Shown here piece after piece: positions 1 to 7,261 of a stretch of 9,904 nt of DNA. The stretch's first letter is position 1; every line of letters begins with the position of its first letter. The position numbers and the translations under genes are program-made. A model generated the notes under the pieces. That model was not told where the DNA came from. It ran no database searches and saw nothing but the letters and a program-made list of their open reading frames with translations. This stretch comes from an uncultured Actinomycetes bacterium (GTDB lineage: Bacteria; Actinomycetota; Actinomycetes; Nanopelagicales; Nanopelagicaceae), in assembly GCA_903928395.1 (NCBI GenBank), contig CAIYQS010000259.1, positions 1-9,904 of the forward strand. Reading direction: 5' to 3'.

Positions 1-27
1 CATTTCTTCTGACTGTTAGGATCAAGC

Positions 28-1023
28 ATGCGCTCAAAAACCACATTGGCGCAGATTGCTGCCCTCTCCGGGTTCAGCACGGCCACGGTCTCTCGAGCTT
101 TCGCCCACCCTGAACTTCTTAATGCTGAAACTTTACGCACTATCAACGATGCATCGCTCATACTTAGATACAAAATTTCTGATGGTAAGGCGGAACTAGG
201 ATCAGATAAACGAATTGGTGTATTTGTTAATCTGTTTAATAATGCGGGTGAAATCGAAATACTAAGAGGAATTGCCAATTCGCTACGGGCTTGGAACTTC
301 GAACTAGTGCTCTATGAATCTTTAGATCACGATAGAGAACTTTTAGAAACACGGAAGATTGCGGCGCGGGCCGAACTTAGTGCGGCAATTTTTATAGGCG
401 CACCGGAAAATTCAGACAGTATCCCTACATTGCACTCTGCCGAAATCGCAACCGTGATTGTCGATTCTCAACCTAGCCAGTTTTCGCGGGTTTACTCTCC
501 AGTCGATTCTTCAGTCGATGCCGTATTTGAATTTTTTTTGAAAACAAAGGTAAAGAACTTGCTTTTTGTGGGAGAGCTCCCACAGAACTCTGAGCGCAAA
601 GAGGCAATGATTCTCTCGCGCATCCGCAAGCTCAACAAGCCCAAAAGAAGTATGGTCATCTCTGAATTCCTGATCGAACCGGAACGCATTCCTGGGCCCA
701 TCGACCTAATTCCGACAATTACTTTGAAGTCCCCCGATGCCATATTTGCTGCTTCTGACTCATTAGCTCTTGAAATCTATCGTGATTGTCTCAAATTGGG
801 CTTCGTAGTCGGGTCAGATATTCAAATCATCGGTTACGGCGATAGTGATTTAGCGCAGAGTTTAAATCTTTCCTCTGTCAGCGTCTTTCTCGACGCCCAG
901 GGACGAAGAGCCGCTGAGATAATTTATTCTCATTTATCAAACTCCGAATTTGATCAGGTTGTTCGACAGGAGGTTATCCAGCCACAGTTGATCCTCCGTG
1001 GCAGTACCAAACACCTAATGTAA
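28..1023 (+). CDS. LacI-family transcriptional regulator, probable repressor of the downstream sugar operon
   Basis: This is a DNA-binding regulator that probably represses the adjacent operon and is released by an imported sugar. Seen: an N-terminal helix-turn-helix at about residues 6-25 with the family signature (TLAQIAALSG, then STATVSRAF). A periplasmic-binding-protein-like sensor domain follows from about residue 61. It contains AASDSLAL at about 242-249, IIGYGDSD, the LSSVSVFLDAQGRRAAE stretch, and a C-terminal LILRGST, all recognisable variants of LacI/GalR motifs. The 331-residue length is normal. AGGA at 18-21 is a ribosome binding site six bases before the ATG. Odd: the hinge segment (about 48-58, YKISDGKAELG) lacks the usual PN and contains a glycine, though the leucine equivalent to the minor-groove-inserting residue appears kept at L57. 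It lies 74 bases upstream of the operon in the same direction. The effector cannot be deduced. Confidence 0.95.
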   Translation: MRSKTTLAQIAALSGFSTATVSRAFAHPELLNAETLRTINDASLILRYKISDGKAELGSDKRIGVFVNLFNNAGEIEILRGIANSLRAWNFELVLYESLDHDRELLETRKIAARAELSAAIFIGAPENSDSIPTLHSAEIATVIVDSQPSQFSRVYSPVDSSVDAVFEFFLKTKVKNLLFVGELPQNSERKEAMILSRIRKLNKPKRSMVISEFLIEPERIPGPIDLIPTITLKSPDAIFAASDSLALEIYRDCLKLGFVVGSDIQIIGYGDSDLAQSLNLSSVSVFLDAQGRRAAEIIYSHLSNSEFDQVVRQEVIQPQLILRGSTKHLM

Positions 1024-1030
1024 GAAAAAA

Positions 1031-1056
1031 ATTACACTGTTCCCGGTTATTGTAAT
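1031..1056. promoter_or_regulatory. Candidate operator: inverted repeat ATTACA-N14-TGTAAT
   Basis: The arms 1031-1036 (ATTACA) and 1051-1056 (TGTAAT) are perfect reverse complements separated by 14 bases. Three bases further in, one more position is symmetric. The right arm overlaps the candidate -35 box at 1050-1055, where a bound repressor would block RNA polymerase. LacI-family operators are usually shorter palindromes with a central CG, so this is not a textbook site. With the flanking A run (1025-1030) and T run (1058-1063) the same bases could also fold into a weak, AT-rich terminator-like hairpin for the upstream gene. The operator reading is inference from symmetry and position. Confidence 0.4.
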
Positions 1057-1077
1057 ATTTTTTATGCATCCTATACT
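1050..1077 (+). promoter_or_regulatory. Candidate sigma70-type promoter for the operon
   Basis: A -10-like TATACT (1072-1077, five of six matches to TATAAT) lies 16 bases downstream of a -35-like TTGTAA (1050-1055, four of six matches to TTGACA). Transcription would start near 1084, giving a very short leader of about 14 bases before the ATG at 1098. This is the largest intergenic gap in the window, the expected place for the operon promoter. Assigned by eye only. Confidence 0.45.
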
Positions 1078-1085
1078 TTTGATAT

Positions 1086-1094
1086 AGGAGGTGG
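1086..1094 (+). promoter_or_regulatory. Strong Shine-Dalgarno site of the first operon gene
   Basis: AGGAGGTGG lies just upstream of the ATG at 1098 and is almost fully complementary to the 3' end of 16S rRNA. It is the strongest ribosome binding site in the window and fixes the start of the debranching-like gene. If transcription starts near 1084, the whole leader is little more than this site. Confidence 0.8.
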
Positions 1095-1097
1095 GTC

Positions 1098-2507
1098 ATG
1101 GCAGATAGCGATGTGAAACTCGGTGAACGCGTTCTAGACCGTCGAATGGTCTTGTCCCCCGGGGATCCGGTCTTCGACCCTCGCTTCAGGCCAAGTATCG
1201 AGACGGCCATTCCGTGGCTTCTCTCTTATCGCGGATCCTGGCTAGTTCCCTACGCCTCTGTATCTTTTGATCACCATAGTGGGATCGAGGAACAAAATCT
1301 CTATCGCTGTCTTTTTGGTCGAGACTCTTTAATCATTGCTGATTTCCTTGGAAGTCGAGTACCAGGTTTGAATCTTGGCGTCATATGCGCGCTAGCGGAG
1401 AATCAAGGAGATACCTTTAACTCGCAGAGCGAAGAGGAGCGTGGTCGCATTCCACACGAGGTTCGCGACAAAAAAGATGCTCGGGCAATCGAAATCTCAC
1501 AATCTGAAGGCTGGAAATTTCCGTATTACGGATCAATTGATGCAACTCTCCTATGGCTTAAAGCGCTGGCAAAAGAGACGCATGATGATCCAGGTATTTT
1601 GGATTTGAAAATCAACTCTAAGTCCCTTGCAGAACGTGCAGCTTTTGCCACACAGTGGATCTTGTATCGGTTGGAAACTCCCTCGGGGCTAATTGAAACC
1701 GCTCGTTCCAACCCTAACGGAATCAAGAACCAGGTTTGGAAGGACTCTGGAGACTCATACATGCATAACGACGGTCGCATAGCAGGTAGCAGTTCCTTGG
1801 CATCTATCGAAACATGTGGAGAACTTTTTGATGCTTTGAAAGCAGCTATCCATATACAGTCCCTGCGACCTTATATGGATTGGCCAATGGGTCCTAGAGA
1901 ATTGAATGATCTTGCGGAAACGATACGCACGCGCCTGATTAGTTTGATGTGGCTGGGAGACCGTTTTAGCATGGCTACCGAGCGTGATGCGAAGGGCTTC
2001 CAAACACCGCTCGATTCCCAAGCCAGCAACCAAGGACGACTTTTAGATTCAGCGATATTCGATGGTCCAGAATGGAACCCATATTCACTTGCCATTGCGG
2101 AAGCAATCACCGATACACAACTACTAGGTCCCGCTGGCCTGCGCACTCTTTCTCGTAACCATCCTTCATACCGCCCAGGCGGATACCACACCGGTTCCGC
2201 TTGGCCTTTTGACGGGATGTTTGCAGGAAGAGGGCTCCTTCGGCACGGCTTCACCCAAAAAGCGACCGCACTAATAGGAGCCACTGTAAGTGCGATCGAA
2301 TCAATCGGAGGTTTCCCCGAACTCATGCGTAGCGATGCTCCGCTTTACGGATGGGTAACGTCTGAAGTCATAGATATAGAAGGGGCGGCGGATGGATTCG
2401 GTAACGGATTCAACAGAATCTGTCAGCCTCCGCAAATGATCCAAGGGTGGACCGTCGCGGCCTACGCCTGGGCAAAAGACCATCGCCAATCTTGGAACCG
2501 ATGGTAA
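1098..2507 (+). CDS. Debranching-enzyme-like (alpha/alpha)6 glycosidase (amylo-alpha-1,6-glucosidase type)
   Basis: Probably a cytoplasmic exo-acting alpha-glycoside hydrolase of the six-hairpin superfamily. Seen: FGRDSL at about residues 73-78; YYGSIDATLLWL from 143; WKDSGDS at 214-220, the hallmark segment of amylo-alpha-1,6-glucosidases; YHTGSAWPFD at 363-372; and a C-terminal QMIQGWTVAAYAWA segment. These occur in the order expected of the catalytic domain of glycogen-debranching-type proteins. The acidic residues in the 214-219 segment are candidate catalytic residues. At 469 residues it is essentially the catalytic domain alone, without the N-terminal glycogen-binding domain or a transferase half. 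There is no signal peptide. It is the first gene of the operon, before the binding protein, with an excellent Shine-Dalgarno site. No glycogen genes are nearby, so a role on an imported oligosaccharide is more likely than glycogen debranching. The fold class is fairly sure; the sugar and linkage are not. Confidence 0.8.
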   Translation: MADSDVKLGERVLDRRMVLSPGDPVFDPRFRPSIETAIPWLLSYRGSWLVPYASVSFDHHSGIEEQNLYRCLFGRDSLIIADFLGSRVPGLNLGVICALAENQGDTFNSQSEEERGRIPHEVRDKKDARAIEISQSEGWKFPYYGSIDATLLWLKALAKETHDDPGILDLKINSKSLAERAAFATQWILYRLETPSGLIETARSNPNGIKNQVWKDSGDSYMHNDGRIAGSSSLASIETCGELFDALKAAIHIQSLRPYMDWPMGPRELNDLAETIRTRLISLMWLGDRFSMATERDAKGFQTPLDSQASNQGRLLDSAIFDGPEWNPYSLAIAEAITDTQLLGPAGLRTLSRNHPSYRPGGYHTGSAWPFDGMFAGRGLLRHGFTQKATALIGATVSAIESIGGFPELMRSDAPLYGWVTSEVIDIEGAADGFGNGFNRICQPPQMIQGWTVAAYAWAKDHRQSWNRW

Positions 2508-2533
2508 ATCTAACGAGTAGAAGGCAGAGATAG

Positions 2534-3853
2534 ATGCAAAAATTTAGTGCTCACAAATATCTAGCTCCGATTGTCGCTGCAGCACTCTCATTGACGGTCG
2601 TCGGAACTACCTTACCCGCCCACGCTGCTAGCCCCATCACCCTAACAGTCTGGGATGAAGGGCTACTGGGACACTTGGCCAATGGCGCCTTGGATACCAA
2701 ATCCTCATACATTTATATAGCAGCACAAGACTACAAAGCCTTGCACCCAGAAGTCACCGTTAAAATCGATGAACTCGACTCAGGCGTTTACCAAGCACAG
2801 TTCACTGCCGCTTCAATTGCAAAGAACGGACCTGACATTCGTATTGGGTTCGCCGGAGGAGATACTCTTTCTTATTCCCAATATTTGCTCAATCTGCGCC
2901 GCTTCTTCAGCACTTCGGAGTTAAAGCAGATCACTGGAGTAAATACCATGAAGGCGAACTACACACTTACCGGTGGGCTCTATGGAATTCCATTCGGCGC
3001 TGGTTCATACTTTGCGGTTTTTTATAATAAAAAGCTGATGGCAGCCGCACATATAGACATGACCACCCCACCTTCAACGTGGGAACAGTTCATTGCCTTG
3101 GCTAAGAAGATTAAGGCCACTGGAGCTAATCCAATTTATGAGACTAACCTCGAAGGGTACACGGGAGCGTGGTTGATACCTGCACTGGCAGGTGGACTCC
3201 TCGGACCTAATGCCTTCACGGACATGTACAACTCAAAAACTTCCATCAATCAACCAGCAATGGTTAAGGCTTACACCGCCTATCAGCAGCTCTATACCAA
3301 TAAGATCACCAATGCTGATGCGACCACACTTTCAGATGGTGATCGCATGACTGGCTTTATTGCCGGTAAAGGTGTTATGACAATCAATGGTGGTTGGAGC
3401 AACGACACCATGTTCAAGGCAATGGGAGATAACGTGGGTGAATTCCCAATTCCTCCACTTGCCGGCTCTCGATATATGCACATTCTGCCTGGTGGAACCA
3501 ACGAAGGAATTTCAGTGACGAAATACAGCAGGAATCAATCTGCTGCTGTCGATTTCATCAAATTCCTAATCTCCGCTCCAGAAGAAGATAAGTATGTCAA
3601 GATTTCTCAATCTGAACCTTCAAATAATATAAACGCTGATCCTGGAATGATTACTAACCCGTTGCTCAAGCAACAGGCACAATGGGTTGCTCAGTATCCT
3701 CAGGTGTATCCATTTGACAACATCATGCCTGTTAACGTTATAAACCTCTACTATCAGTTGAATAATTCGGTATCACTGGGGCAAACAACCCCGGTATCTG
3801 CCGCGAAACAATTAGCTGATTCGTTTGCACTCAATCCACCACCGAAGTCGTAA
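2534..3853 (+). CDS. ABC-transporter sugar-binding protein (extracellular solute-binding protein family 1)
   Basis: Captures the substrate outside the membrane and delivers it to the two permeases encoded next. Seen: a Sec signal peptide with a hydrophobic core at about residues 10-27 and a likely signal peptidase I cut after AHA (29-31). A mature protein of about 408 residues follows, beginning near the ITLTVWDEG beta strand typical of UgpB/MalE-like CUT1 binding proteins. Further family-like segments are YGIPFGAGSYFAVFYNKKL, PSTWEQFIALAKKIKATG and a late block of SAAVDFIKFLISAPEEDKYV type. Odd: there is no cysteine anywhere in the protein, so it cannot be a lipoprotein, whereas Gram-positive binding proteins usually are. 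It must be soluble or held by another means. The gene starts 26 bases after the previous one, with AAGG at 2521-2524 as a modest ribosome binding site. The family is certain; the ligand is unknown. Confidence 0.93.
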   Translation: MQKFSAHKYLAPIVAAALSLTVVGTTLPAHAASPITLTVWDEGLLGHLANGALDTKSSYIYIAAQDYKALHPEVTVKIDELDSGVYQAQFTAASIAKNGPDIRIGFAGGDTLSYSQYLLNLRRFFSTSELKQITGVNTMKANYTLTGGLYGIPFGAGSYFAVFYNKKLMAAAHIDMTTPPSTWEQFIALAKKIKATGANPIYETNLEGYTGAWLIPALAGGLLGPNAFTDMYNSKTSINQPAMVKAYTAYQQLYTNKITNADATTLSDGDRMTGFIAGKGVMTINGGWSNDTMFKAMGDNVGEFPIPPLAGSRYMHILPGGTNEGISVTKYSRNQSAAVDFIKFLISAPEEDKYVKISQSEPSNNINADPGMITNPLLKQQAQWVAQYPQVYPFDNIMPVNVINLYYQLNNSVSLGQTTPVSAAKQLADSFALNPPPKS

Positions 3854-3862
3854 AATATATAT
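3854..3862 (+). other. AT-repeat junction without a Shine-Dalgarno site
   Basis: Nine bases separate the binding-protein stop from the first permease ATG, and they are only A and T, running into an alternating AT tract (3855-3864). No purine-rich ribosome binding site is present here or in the preceding 15 bases. The permease is therefore probably translated by coupling to the binding protein, or weakly. That would help keep membrane subunits below binding-protein levels. The lack of the site is seen; the consequence is inferred. Confidence 0.5.
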
Positions 3863-4798
3863 ATGACTAAAACCTTAGAACGTGCTGCTGGTATCCAACC
3901 GGGTACTGGCGCACGTTCTAAGCGTCGAAAGAACTCATTGACGCGACAACGTGAGCGAATCGGAATGTTGGCATCGCTCCCTGCCTTGATATTTGTAATG
4001 GCGTTGATGTTCTTTCCTATTGGATTCGCGACCTGGCTTTCTTTCGAAAAGACCAATGGGGTCTACTACCATTTTATCGGAATTAAAAATTACACCTCGA
4101 TATTTTCTTCGCCCCTCGTTCATCAGGTATTCCGCACCAATCTAAAGTTTCTAATAGCAATACCTATTGTAATAACTTTAGGGTCTTTGACGTCAGTGCT
4201 TCTCTATCAAGAGATATATGGATGGCGTTTTTATCGCTTGGTTTTCTTCCTTCCTTCCGTCCTCTCAGCATCAGTGACAGGGATTATTTTTAGAACGGCA
4301 TTTACCTACGACGGCCCTGTTAATTCGGCCCTTAAGCTCTTTGGATTTCAACCTATCAATTTTCTTGTTCATGCAAATTCCGCAATCTTCGTCATATCAC
4401 TTGCGCTCGTCTGGGCAGGTTTTGGATATGCCATGTTGATTTTGCTCAGTGGTTTAACCGCAATCGACACAGATATCTTCCTGGCAGCACAAGTTGACGG
4501 CGCTGGCTGGTGGAGGCAATTCCAATACATCGTGATACCGAGTATTAGAAATCAATTGGTATTTGTTACTACGATAAATATTATGTATACGTTCACTTCG
4601 CTATTTGGCTTCATCTTCGTTATGACTGCTGGCGGACCCTTGTTCAGTACAACAACCGTGGATTACTTGGTATTTCAAAAAGCCTTCTCGAGTCAAGATA
4701 TGGGAGAAGGTTCAGCGCTAGCAATCTTAGTATTTGGAATTATTGCTCTGCTCACCCTCACGCAAGCAAAATACCTACGAACAGATGCACAGGACTAA
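3863..4798 (+). CDS. Sugar ABC transporter permease, MalF/UgpA type
   Basis: First integral-membrane subunit of the importer. Seen: a basic cytoplasmic N-terminal tail of about 35 residues, a first membrane segment at about 36-60, and several further hydrophobic spans. The ATPase-docking EAA loop lies at about 207-226, reading LAAQVDGAGWWRQFQYIVIP, close to the consensus EAA-x3-G form although the first glutamate is a leucine. The segment FVMTAGGPLFSTTTVDYLVFQKAF near residues 252-275 is typical of MalF/UgpA-like permeases. The 311-residue length is normal for this type. The chosen ATG lacks a Shine-Dalgarno site. An in-frame ATG at 3965 (residue 35) would remove the basic tail but has no better site, so the longer form is kept. 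Pairs with the next gene; the ATPase is elsewhere. Confidence 0.93.
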   Translation: MTKTLERAAGIQPGTGARSKRRKNSLTRQRERIGMLASLPALIFVMALMFFPIGFATWLSFEKTNGVYYHFIGIKNYTSIFSSPLVHQVFRTNLKFLIAIPIVITLGSLTSVLLYQEIYGWRFYRLVFFLPSVLSASVTGIIFRTAFTYDGPVNSALKLFGFQPINFLVHANSAIFVISLALVWAGFGYAMLILLSGLTAIDTDIFLAAQVDGAGWWRQFQYIVIPSIRNQLVFVTTINIMYTFTSLFGFIFVMTAGGPLFSTTTVDYLVFQKAFSSQDMGEGSALAILVFGIIALLTLTQAKYLRTDAQD

Positions 4799-4801
4799 AT
4801 A

Positions 4802-5632
4802 ATGCAAAAACTAACTTGGCAGATGCAACTGTTGATTTCAATGGTACTTGGATCGGTTGCTATATCAACCCTCTGGCCGCTTTTTTATGTACTGGTTACA
4901 TCATCTCGAACCCTAAACGACTACTTAAACAATCTTTATGGGATACCCAGGGAGTTCACTTTAAGCAATTTCAAAATTCTGTGGGATAACTACTCACTAG
5001 GACTGGCAGCTCGAAACACAATTGAGGTCGTTGGAATCAGCATGATCTGTTGCTTATCTCTCTCCTCCCTCGCTGCTTTCGGACTTGCGAAATATCCGTA
5101 CAGGGGAAGTAAGTATGTGAATTGGGCTTTCATTGCCGTCATGTTGCTGCCAAGCACGGTGCTGATCATTCCTATCTACCTAGTGCTATCGAAATTGCAA
5201 CTCGTTGGACACCTACCTGGACTTATGATTGTTTATATTGCGACGAATATTCCATTCTCAGTCTTCTTCCTTAGGGCCGCTTTTAAGGCGGTTCCGGACT
5301 CAATACTCGAGGCTGCCAGAATCGATGGCGCTGGCTTCTTTAGAGCCTTTCGGTCGATTGCCATGCCTAGTGTTCTTGCGAGTTTTACCACCTTAGCCGT
5401 CTTGCAATTCTTGGGGATGTGGAACGAGTTACTCTATGCCTATTTAATTCTGCCAGACCAAAGTACCAGGCTCCTAACCCCCGCTCTAGCCAACATCGGG
5501 GGTCGTTACACATCCAATCCCCCGCTAGTCGCGGCTGCCTTGGTTATAACTGCGACTCCTACTTTAGTTTTATTGGCCTTTAGTTCGAAATATCTAGTTC
5601 GTGGAGTCACTTCTGGCATCGGCTCTTCCTAA
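4802..5632 (+). CDS. Sugar ABC transporter permease, MalG/UgpE type
   Basis: Second membrane subunit of the CUT1-type importer. Seen: 276 residues, the usual MalG/UgpE length, with a first membrane segment at about 7-33 and further spans. A canonical EAA loop EAARIDGAGFFRAFRSIAMP occupies about 170-189 and contacts the ATPase. Typical segments include LPSTVLIIPIYLVL, NIPFSVFFLRAAFKAVP and FLGMWNELLYAYLIL. The start lies three bases after the previous stop, and AGGA at 4791-4794 inside the previous gene is a reasonable ribosome binding site. The stop/start junction CTAAATAATG (4795-4804) recurs exactly at this gene's own 3' end (5629-5638). Together with the binding protein it makes a complete importer except for the nucleotide-binding subunit. 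Confidence 0.94.
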   Translation: MQKLTWQMQLLISMVLGSVAISTLWPLFYVLVTSSRTLNDYLNNLYGIPREFTLSNFKILWDNYSLGLAARNTIEVVGISMICCLSLSSLAAFGLAKYPYRGSKYVNWAFIAVMLLPSTVLIIPIYLVLSKLQLVGHLPGLMIVYIATNIPFSVFFLRAAFKAVPDSILEAARIDGAGFFRAFRSIAMPSVLASFTTLAVLQFLGMWNELLYAYLILPDQSTRLLTPALANIGGRYTSNPPLVAAALVITATPTLVLLAFSSKYLVRGVTSGIGSS

Positions 5633-5635
5633 ATA

Positions 5636-7261
5636 ATGGAGACTACGACTCTCAATTATTTTCACGGCTCTCGCGAAGTAACTCTAAGATATTGGAGCTC
5701 TAAATGGGGAAATGAATGGGAACCCCACCAGATAATTCTAGGAACACCGTTAGTGTTCGTGGCTGATACAGGTCGCAGTAGCGAGAATTTTCACCCCTTC
5801 TTTGTCATAAGTGACACCAATAACTCGTACGCATATGCAATCCCATGGTCGGGCAATTGGAGCGTCCAGATCGCGCGGATAGGTGGCTCTGTTCAAATTA
5901 CCCTCGAATCTGAAAACCCTAATTTGGTAGGAATTGGCGCTCATGTGGTTTCAGGGCTCTGGGAAGATGCTACCAATCAACTTCTGAAGGACTTTCGTGA
6001 AAAACATTTCGCCACACGAAAGCTAGCCATGAAGACTGAGTGGAATCACTGGTGGCCCTACGAGGGTACTTTAATCAATGAAGATGTCTTCTTGCGGAAT
6101 GCTCAAGTCGCGCAGCAGTGCGGGATTGAGGTCGCGGTACTTGATTCAGGGTGGTTTGGAAGTGGTGCTTGGGAAGATCATCGAGGAGATTGGAATCAAG
6201 TTAATCTCACACGGTTTCCATCTGGATTATCTGGTCTTGCTAATAAGACCCGGGCCCTGGGCATAGAGTTCGGTATTTGGTTTGAACTTGAAAGTGTAGG
6301 TCGAGAAAGCGAGTTACAGAACAAACACCCCGAGTATTTAGCCAAGCGCGATGGCATTCCCTTGGAGACGCTCTGCTTTGCCAATCCACACGCTTTTCGG
6401 TGGGCCTTGGGTCAACTACTCCAGACTATTCAGGATACAAAACCTAGTTGGATCAAGTTTGACTTCAATCATAGTCCAGGATTCGGCTGTAACCGCGTGG
6501 ACCATGGGCACACCGTGACAGATGGTCATCTTTTACATATAGAGAATTTCTACCTCCTTCTCGAAAAAGTCCGAGCCGAGTATCCGGAAATAACACTTGA
6601 AAATTGTAGTTCTGGAGGATTGCGAAACGATTATGGCATGGCCCAAAGAGTAGACTTTTGCTTTGGCAGCGATCGAGATTGGCCAGAACATGCCCTGAGT
6701 GTTTTTTGGGCACACTCACACTTCTTTCCGGCTGAGACTTTTCTCGGATGGTGCGACTCGGAATGGCTTGCAGACCAACCCAATCAGAACTTTAAATTGG
6801 ATACAATTAATGTTGAAGGGCAATTACATTTTATCTTAGCTGTTACATTACTTGGGGGTTTCGGACTCTCGCAGCGCTTGGAAAACTTCACACCAGAGCA
6901 GCGCAATATTCTACGTACATATGTCGAGCTCTATAGGCATTCGTTGCGCCCACGGTATCAAAATAAGGCATCAATCAAATATCTATCGGACCAGCCAGGA
7001 CGCGCCCAGGAAGGTGCTCGGACAGTGGGCTTCGCAATCGAAACTACCATGTATCCACCGCTGGTCATGGTCTTTCAACTGCCTGGAGCCTCGGAAACGA
7101 AAATTACTTACGCGGTCAACACCGACGGTGTTTCCTATGAGGCCGTGGACCTGATAACCGGGCAGCATTCAGAAGTGATTTCTGTCGATGGAAATTTGGT
7201 CTTCGATTTACCTTTGGCTCCAAACACGGCATATCTTTATGAAATCAGGCTTGGCTCGTGA
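5636..7261 (+). CDS. GH36 (melibiase) family alpha-galactosidase-type enzyme
   Basis: Probably releases terminal alpha-galactose, or a related alpha sugar, from an imported oligosaccharide in the cytoplasm by a retaining mechanism. Seen: an N-terminal beta domain with GRSSENFHPFF from residue 46, a TIM-barrel region with LDSGWFGSG at 169-177, and WFELES at 215-220. The strand WIKFDFN carries the likely nucleophile D276. ENCSSGG lies at 322-328, and GSDRD carries the likely acid/base D346. A C-terminal beta domain follows. The 541 residues make it one of the shorter GH36 enzymes, near the size of the Thermotoga maritima enzyme. There is no signal peptide. Odd: many GH36 enzymes have two aspartates (DDGW) where this one has D170-S171, at a position that contacts the sugar, so specificity may differ. 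No Shine-Dalgarno site precedes the ATG, which sits three bases after the permease stop, so translation is probably coupled. Its stop overlaps the next start by four bases. Confidence 0.87.
   Translation: METTTLNYFHGSREVTLRYWSSKWGNEWEPHQIILGTPLVFVADTGRSSENFHPFFVISDTNNSYAYAIPWSGNWSVQIARIGGSVQITLESENPNLVGIGAHVVSGLWEDATNQLLKDFREKHFATRKLAMKTEWNHWWPYEGTLINEDVFLRNAQVAQQCGIEVAVLDSGWFGSGAWEDHRGDWNQVNLTRFPSGLSGLANKTRALGIEFGIWFELESVGRESELQNKHPEYLAKRDGIPLETLCFANPHAFRWALGQLLQTIQDTKPSWIKFDFNHSPGFGCNRVDHGHTVTDGHLLHIENFYLLLEKVRAEYPEITLENCSSGGLRNDYGMAQRVDFCFGSDRDWPEHALSVFWAHSHFFPAETFLGWCDSEWLADQPNQNFKLDTINVEGQLHFILAVTLLGGFGLSQRLENFTPEQRNILRTYVELYRHSLRPRYQNKASIKYLSDQPGRAQEGARTVGFAIETTMYPPLVMVFQLPGASETKITYAVNTDGVSYEAVDLITGQHSEVISVDGNLVFDLPLAPNTAYLYEIRLGS

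Noticed and set aside
1..27. End of an upstream gene
   Set aside because: Stop codons occur at 10-12 and 17-19 in two frames, but 27 bases are too few to tell whether any gene ends here.
1871..2326. 151-codon open frame on the minus strand inside the debranching-like gene
   Set aside because: It is opposite conserved catalytic-domain sequence, and its arginine- and serine-rich product looks like an antisense shadow.
3825..3856. Possible internal promoter (TTGCAC and TAAAAT) before the first permease
   Set aside because: The -35 match is poor and the spacing of 20 bases is too long; the AT tract makes -10-like matches easy by chance.
4089..4173. Second ATTACA ... TGTAAT pair inside the first permease gene
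   Set aside because: The arms are 73 bases apart and within conserved coding sequence, so this is most likely a chance match and not a second operator.
4497..5334. Shared GGCGCTGGCT in both permease genes
   Set aside because: It falls in the conserved EAA loop (DGAG residues) of both proteins and reflects family conservation, not a DNA repeat.
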